Positions 61,110-64,000 of a DNA stretch of 64,000 nt are shown piece by piece. Below the pieces are notes generated by a model. The model was not told the DNA's origin. It was given only the letters and a program-made list of their open reading frames with translations, and did no database searches. The stretch's first letter is position 1. Every line of letters begins with the position of its first letter. The translations under genes and the position numbers were made by a program. Source of the stretch: Streptomyces sp. LHD-70 (GTDB taxonomy: Bacteria; Actinomycetota; Actinomycetes; Streptomycetales; Streptomycetaceae); contig NZ_JAVIFW010000015.1 in NCBI RefSeq assembly GCF_031157275.1, positions 62,001-126,000 of the forward strand, read 5' to 3'.

Positions 61110-62573
61110 TCAGGCCGTGTAGGCGATGGTGAAGCTCTTGTGCTGGGTGAAGCTCTCCAGCGCACCGTCGACGGAGTACTCGCGGCCCAGGCCGGACTGC
61201 TTGATGCCGCCGTAGGCCATGCCGGGGATCTGCCCGCCGCCGCGGTTGATCTGGACCCAGCCCGCCTCCAACCGGTTGGCGGTGCGCATGGCCTGGTCGA
61301 TGTTCTTCGACCAGACGTAGCCGGCCAGTCCGTAGGCGGAGTCGTTGGCCGAGGCCACGACCTCGTCCTCGTCGCGCCAGGGAATGACGACCAGGACGGG
61401 GCCGAAGACCTCTTCGCGGGTGACCTCCCAGTCGGCGTCCACGTCGCTGATGACGGTCGGTGCGACGTAGTAGCCGTCCTGGTCGACCGGCCGCTGCACA
61501 CCGCCGGTGATCAGCTTGCCGCCCTTGTCGAGGCCGGACTGGATGTAGCGGCAGACCTTGTCGTACTGGACCTGGCTGACGATGGCGCCGATGTCGCTGT
61601 CCTCGTCCAGCGGGTCACCGATCTTCAGCTTGGCCAGCTTGGCCGTCAGCTTCGCCAGGAACGAGTCGAAGATGTCCTCGTGCAGGTACAGGCGGGAGCC
61701 CGCCGTGCAGGACTGGCCCTGGCGAGTGAACCGCATGCCCATGATCACGCCGTCGACCGTGGCGTCGTCGTTGGAGTCGGGGAAGACGATGACCGGGGAC
61801 TTCCCGCCCAGCTCCAGGGTGACCGGCACGATCCGGTCGGCTGCCGCCGCCAGGATGCTGCGACCGACCCCGGTAGACCCGGTGAACGTCAACTTGGCGA
61901 TGTCCGGGTGCGAGGTGATCCGCGCGCCCGCCACCGCGCCCGAGCCGGACAGCACGTTCAGCACACCGTCGGGCAGGATTTCCGCCGCCCACTGGGCCAT
62001 ACGCAGCACCCCGAGCGGGGCCAGCTCCGCGGCCTTCAGAACAAGCGTGTTGCCCATGGACAGCGCCATGGCGATCTTCAGCGCGGACAGCTGCACCGGC
62101 GCGTTCCACGGCACGATGCCGCCCACCACGCCCAGCGGCTCACGCACGGTGTACGACAGCAGGCCGTCGCCCAGCGGGAGCGTCTCGCCCTTCTGCTCGG
62201 AGGCGACTTGCCCGTAGTAACGGAAGATGTCCACCGCCGAGGCGGCCTCGCCACGCGCCTGCGTGCGCAGAGCGTTGCCGGTCTCGGAGGCGATGATCCG
62301 CGCCAGCTCCTCCTGGTGCTCGGCGATCTTGTCGCCCAGCTTGATCAGCAGGGCGCCGCGCTCTCGCGAGGGCCGTGCCCGCCAGGCAGGGAACGCCTCC
62401 TTAGCGGCAGCCACCGCCCGGTCCACATCCGAGGCGCCGGACGCCGGGACGCGGCCGATGATCTCGCGGCGGCCGGGGTTCTCCACCTCGATCCATTCGC
62501 CGGAGTCCGCAGGACCCCATACCCCGCCGATCAGCTGGTGGACGACAGGAATCTCAACGCCGGTGGTGCTCAC
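61110..62573 (-). CDS. NAD(P)-dependent aldehyde dehydrogenase of the hydroxy-amino-acid cluster
   Basis: 487 residues with PWNAPVQLSALKIAMALSMG near 155, FTGSTGVGRSILAAAADRIV near 230, LELGGKSP (Glu254), GQSCTAGSRLY (Cys289) and EEVFGPVLVVIPWRDEDEV. It has the pattern of betaine-aldehyde/4-hydroxybenzaldehyde-like family members. The start ATG overlaps the preceding reductase stop by four bases. It could oxidise a semialdehyde such as tartronate or malonate semialdehyde made by the reductase. Confidence 0.92.
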   Translation of the reverse strand: MSTTGVEIPVVHQLIGGVWGPADSGEWIEVENPGRREIIGRVPASGASDVDRAVAAAKEAFPAWRARPSRERGALLIKLGDKIAEHQEELARIIASETGNALRTQARGEAASAVDIFRYYGQVASEQKGETLPLGDGLLSYTVREPLGVVGGIVPWNAPVQLSALKIAMALSMGNTLVLKAAELAPLGVLRMAQWAAEILPDGVLNVLSGSGAVAGARITSHPDIAKLTFTGSTGVGRSILAAAADRIVPVTLELGGKSPVIVFPDSNDDATVDGVIMGMRFTRQGQSCTAGSRLYLHEDIFDSFLAKLTAKLAKLKIGDPLDEDSDIGAIVSQVQYDKVCRYIQSGLDKGGKLITGGVQRPVDQDGYYVAPTVISDVDADWEVTREEVFGPVLVVIPWRDEDEVVASANDSAYGLAGYVWSKNIDQAMRTANRLEAGWVQINRGGGQIPGMAYGGIKQSGLGREYSVDGALESFTQHKSFTIAYTA

Positions 62574-63469
62574 TTGCCTGCCTCCTTGGTCTGCAGACGA
62601 ACGCCGGCGAAGTCCTCGTAGAACTCGACGACACTGGTGAAGTCCTTGCCGCCACGCCCCAGCTGACGGCCGATCGAGAACAGGTCCCGCACCGCGTTCG
62701 ACAGCGGCAGCGGCACCGGCCCCGAGGTGGCGGAAGCGAGGAAGAGGCCCAGGTCCTTGTGCATGAAGTCCAGGGCGAACCCGGTCGGCCGCTCGGCGGA
62801 GAACAGCGTGCGCGGGAAGTAGTTCGACAACACGTTGCTGTTGGCGGAGCTCTTGGTCAGAACGCTGACCGCGGTGTCCAGGTCCACGCCCTGACGCACG
62901 GTCGTGGTCAGCGCCTCCCCCAGCGCCGCGATGTTGATGGCCGTGATCAAGTTGTTGGCCAGCTTCACGACCTGGCCGCTCCCGCTGTCCCCGATATGCA
63001 CGACGCTCCCGGCGTACGCATCCAGCAGCGGGCGCACCTTCCCGAGGGCGGCCTCGTCACCGCCCACCATGATCGCAAGGGTGCCGGCATCCGCGCCCTG
63101 CACACCTCCGCTGACCGGTGCGTCCAGGAAGCTGACACCCGCCGCAGCGGCCATCGCTGCCAGACGGCGGGAGGTGTCAGGGTCGATCGTGCTGTGGTCG
63201 ACGATCACCGTGCCCTCTTCGGTGTGCGGCAGGATCTCACCGACCACCGCCTCCACGATCGCCGGCGTGGGCAGGCTCAGGAAGACCGCCTCAGCGCCTT
63301 GAGCGGCCGCGGCGGCCGACGACGCCGACCGGGCCCCCGCCTCCACCGCGGTCTGGACCGCCGCGGCATTCAGGTCGAAAACGACCACGTCGCGGCCGGT
63401 CTTCACCAGATGGGCGACGACTCGCCCTCCGATGTTCCCCAGCCCTACAAAGGCGACTGTTGCACTCAT
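62570..63469 (-). CDS. 3-hydroxyisobutyrate dehydrogenase-family (beta-hydroxyacid) dehydrogenase
   Basis: 299 residues from ATG 63469. ATVAFVGLGNIGGRVVAHLV is the Rossmann start, VDHSTIDPDTSRRLA and FLDAPVSGGVQGADAGTLAI M form the substrate site, and GSGQVVKLANNLITAINIAA carries the catalytic Lys. It acts on 3-hydroxyacids such as 3-hydroxyisobutyrate, D-glycerate/tartronate semialdehyde or serine. It precedes and overlaps ALDH, suggesting hydroxyacid to semialdehyde to acid. Confidence 0.9.
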   Translation of the reverse strand: MSATVAFVGLGNIGGRVVAHLVKTGRDVVVFDLNAAAVQTAVEAGARSASSAAAAAQGAEAVFLSLPTPAIVEAVVGEILPHTEEGTVIVDHSTIDPDTSRRLAAMAAAAGVSFLDAPVSGGVQGADAGTLAIMVGGDEAALGKVRPLLDAYAGSVVHIGDSGSGQVVKLANNLITAINIAALGEALTTTVRQGVDLDTAVSVLTKSSANSNVLSNYFPRTLFSAERPTGFALDFMHKDLGLFLASATSGPVPLPLSNAVRDLFSIGRQLGRGGKDFTSVVEFYEDFAGVRLQTKEAGK

Positions 63470-63645
63470 CGAAAGCTCCGATCTCAGCTGGCCTCCGGCC
63501 TCAGCCGCGGTCTGCGGCAGAGGCTGGAATCCGACGGTGCGCAGACCGTACGACTGGTCGGAAATCAGCCACCACCAGCAGATGCCGGGAGCTTCCCCGC
63601 CGTTCACTCAACATTTGTCGAAACGAACGCCCGGGGGCCTGAGGG

Positions 63646-64000
63646 GTGCCATCGCTCGAGGCGCTGGAACGCCGCATTCGTGACCTCTTGGGGCAGATCG
63701 ACGTAGCGGTCGCCGGGATCCTGCCGACCCGCAAGGAACGGTTCTCCCAGGCCGGATGGCCGCGGTCAGAGCCTGCCAAGACGGGTGCCGCGCACAGCCC
63801 CAGGCGCTCACTGCCGCTGAGCAGACGTCTCGCCCAGCACATCGCCTTTCGCGATCCCGGCCGGCGAGCCAGGACCGACGACGGCGAGCGGTACACACGA
63901 CCGGTGGCGGTCTTGTCCTGGAAGCGCCATGGCATGAACGTGCAGGTCATCGCCACCGCGAACGGCAGCCCGCTGTGGTTCTCGCGCGCCCTGCCCGGAC
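63646..64000 (+). CDS. Transposase-like ORF, 3' end beyond the window
   Basis: A frame opens at GTG 63646, just after a TGA at 63640-63642, and stays open for 118 codons to the edge. The last ~30 residues, WKRHGMNVQVIATANGSPLW FSRALPG, match the DDE region of IS5-type transposases (NVQVIA..G.PLWFSR..PG). The first ~85 residues (LEALERRIRDLLGQIDVAVA GILPTRKERF) are helical and not recognised. It may be a chimera or a decayed element with an intact frame. Confidence 0.55.
   Translation, partial: MPSLEALERRIRDLLGQIDVAVAGILPTRKERFSQAGWPRSEPAKTGAAHSPRRSLPLSRRLAQHIAFRDPGRRARTDDGERYTRPVAVLSWKRHGMNVQVIATANGSPLWFSRALPG

Noticed and set aside
1..64000. tRNA or rRNA genes and attachment sites
   Set aside because: No tRNA-like cloverleaf or rRNA segment was noticed while reading, and no direct repeats consistent with an att pair were found; a tRNAscan run would settle this.

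Overview
The window looks like part of a Streptomyces (or close actinomycete) chromosome. GC is very high, coding regions have G/C-rich third positions, GTG starts are common, and the gene families are typical of the group: CdaR/PucR, TetR, GntR, DeoR and LysR regulators, duplicated ETF genes and many catabolic transporters. The mix of catabolic operons with broken transposases and gene remnants suggests an accessory or chromosome-arm region. Protein calls rest on motif and family recognition by reading; no database search was possible.

Region 1-5300: the N-terminal part of a secreted RTX-like calcium-binding protein runs off the left edge. It is followed by an insertion-sequence scrap heap (5'-truncated IS110, IS630 tail, chimeric IS481/tyrosine-recombinase remnant with a coupled HTH/coiled-coil protein) and the 3' end of an argF gene. 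A PucR-type regulator follows.

Region 5300-23350 is acyl-CoA metabolism. An NCS1 permease and a family III CoA transferase face an acyl-CoA dehydrogenase-etfB-etfA operon. A second, highly similar acyl-CoA dehydrogenase-etfB-etfA set continues into a CdaR regulator and is followed by an AMP-dependent acyl-CoA ligase. Near the second set are a frameshifted 3-hydroxyacyl-CoA dehydrogenase, a DUF35-like Zn-ribbon protein and a TetR regulator; two matching tandem palindromic sites (GGNACTGAGTNCC) probably make this a TetR regulon. Between the two sets lie a three-gene Cys-rich cassette and an orphan N-terminal fragment of the type I-E CRISPR protein Cse1/CasA.

Region 23300-30450: a gene graveyard (PNPOx-like, bioF, serine recombinase, IS5 scraps, a 7-bp tandem repeat), a tiny transporter-subunit gene, then an agmatinase-MFS operon with a divergent PucR regulator, and a decayed MFS gene.

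Region 30480-39640: a catabolic island with a six-gene leftward operon (FAD oxidoreductase with BFD [2Fe-2S] domain, small FAD/NAD oxidoreductase, small protein, class II aldolase, FGGY kinase, aldehyde dehydrogenase), divergent from an APC permease and a DeoR regulator. The logic is oxidation, phosphorylation, aldol cleavage and aldehyde oxidation.

Region 39880-48800: a Rieske oxygenase/VanB-type reductase operon with a polar-amino-acid ABC transporter, a deacylase, a sarcosine-oxidase-like enzyme and a divergent GntR regulator beside a perfect 28-bp palindrome.

Region 48880-55050: amidase, N-carbamoyl-amino-acid hydrolase, MHS-type MFS and LysR, then a frameshifted second LysR. Region 55075-63470: L-serine ammonia-lyase, PucR regulator, a divergent SHMT-like enzyme, amino-acid permease, aldehyde dehydrogenase and a 3-hydroxyisobutyrate-dehydrogenase-like enzyme, apparently a hydroxy-amino-acid catabolic cluster. 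The right edge holds the start of a transposase-like ORF.
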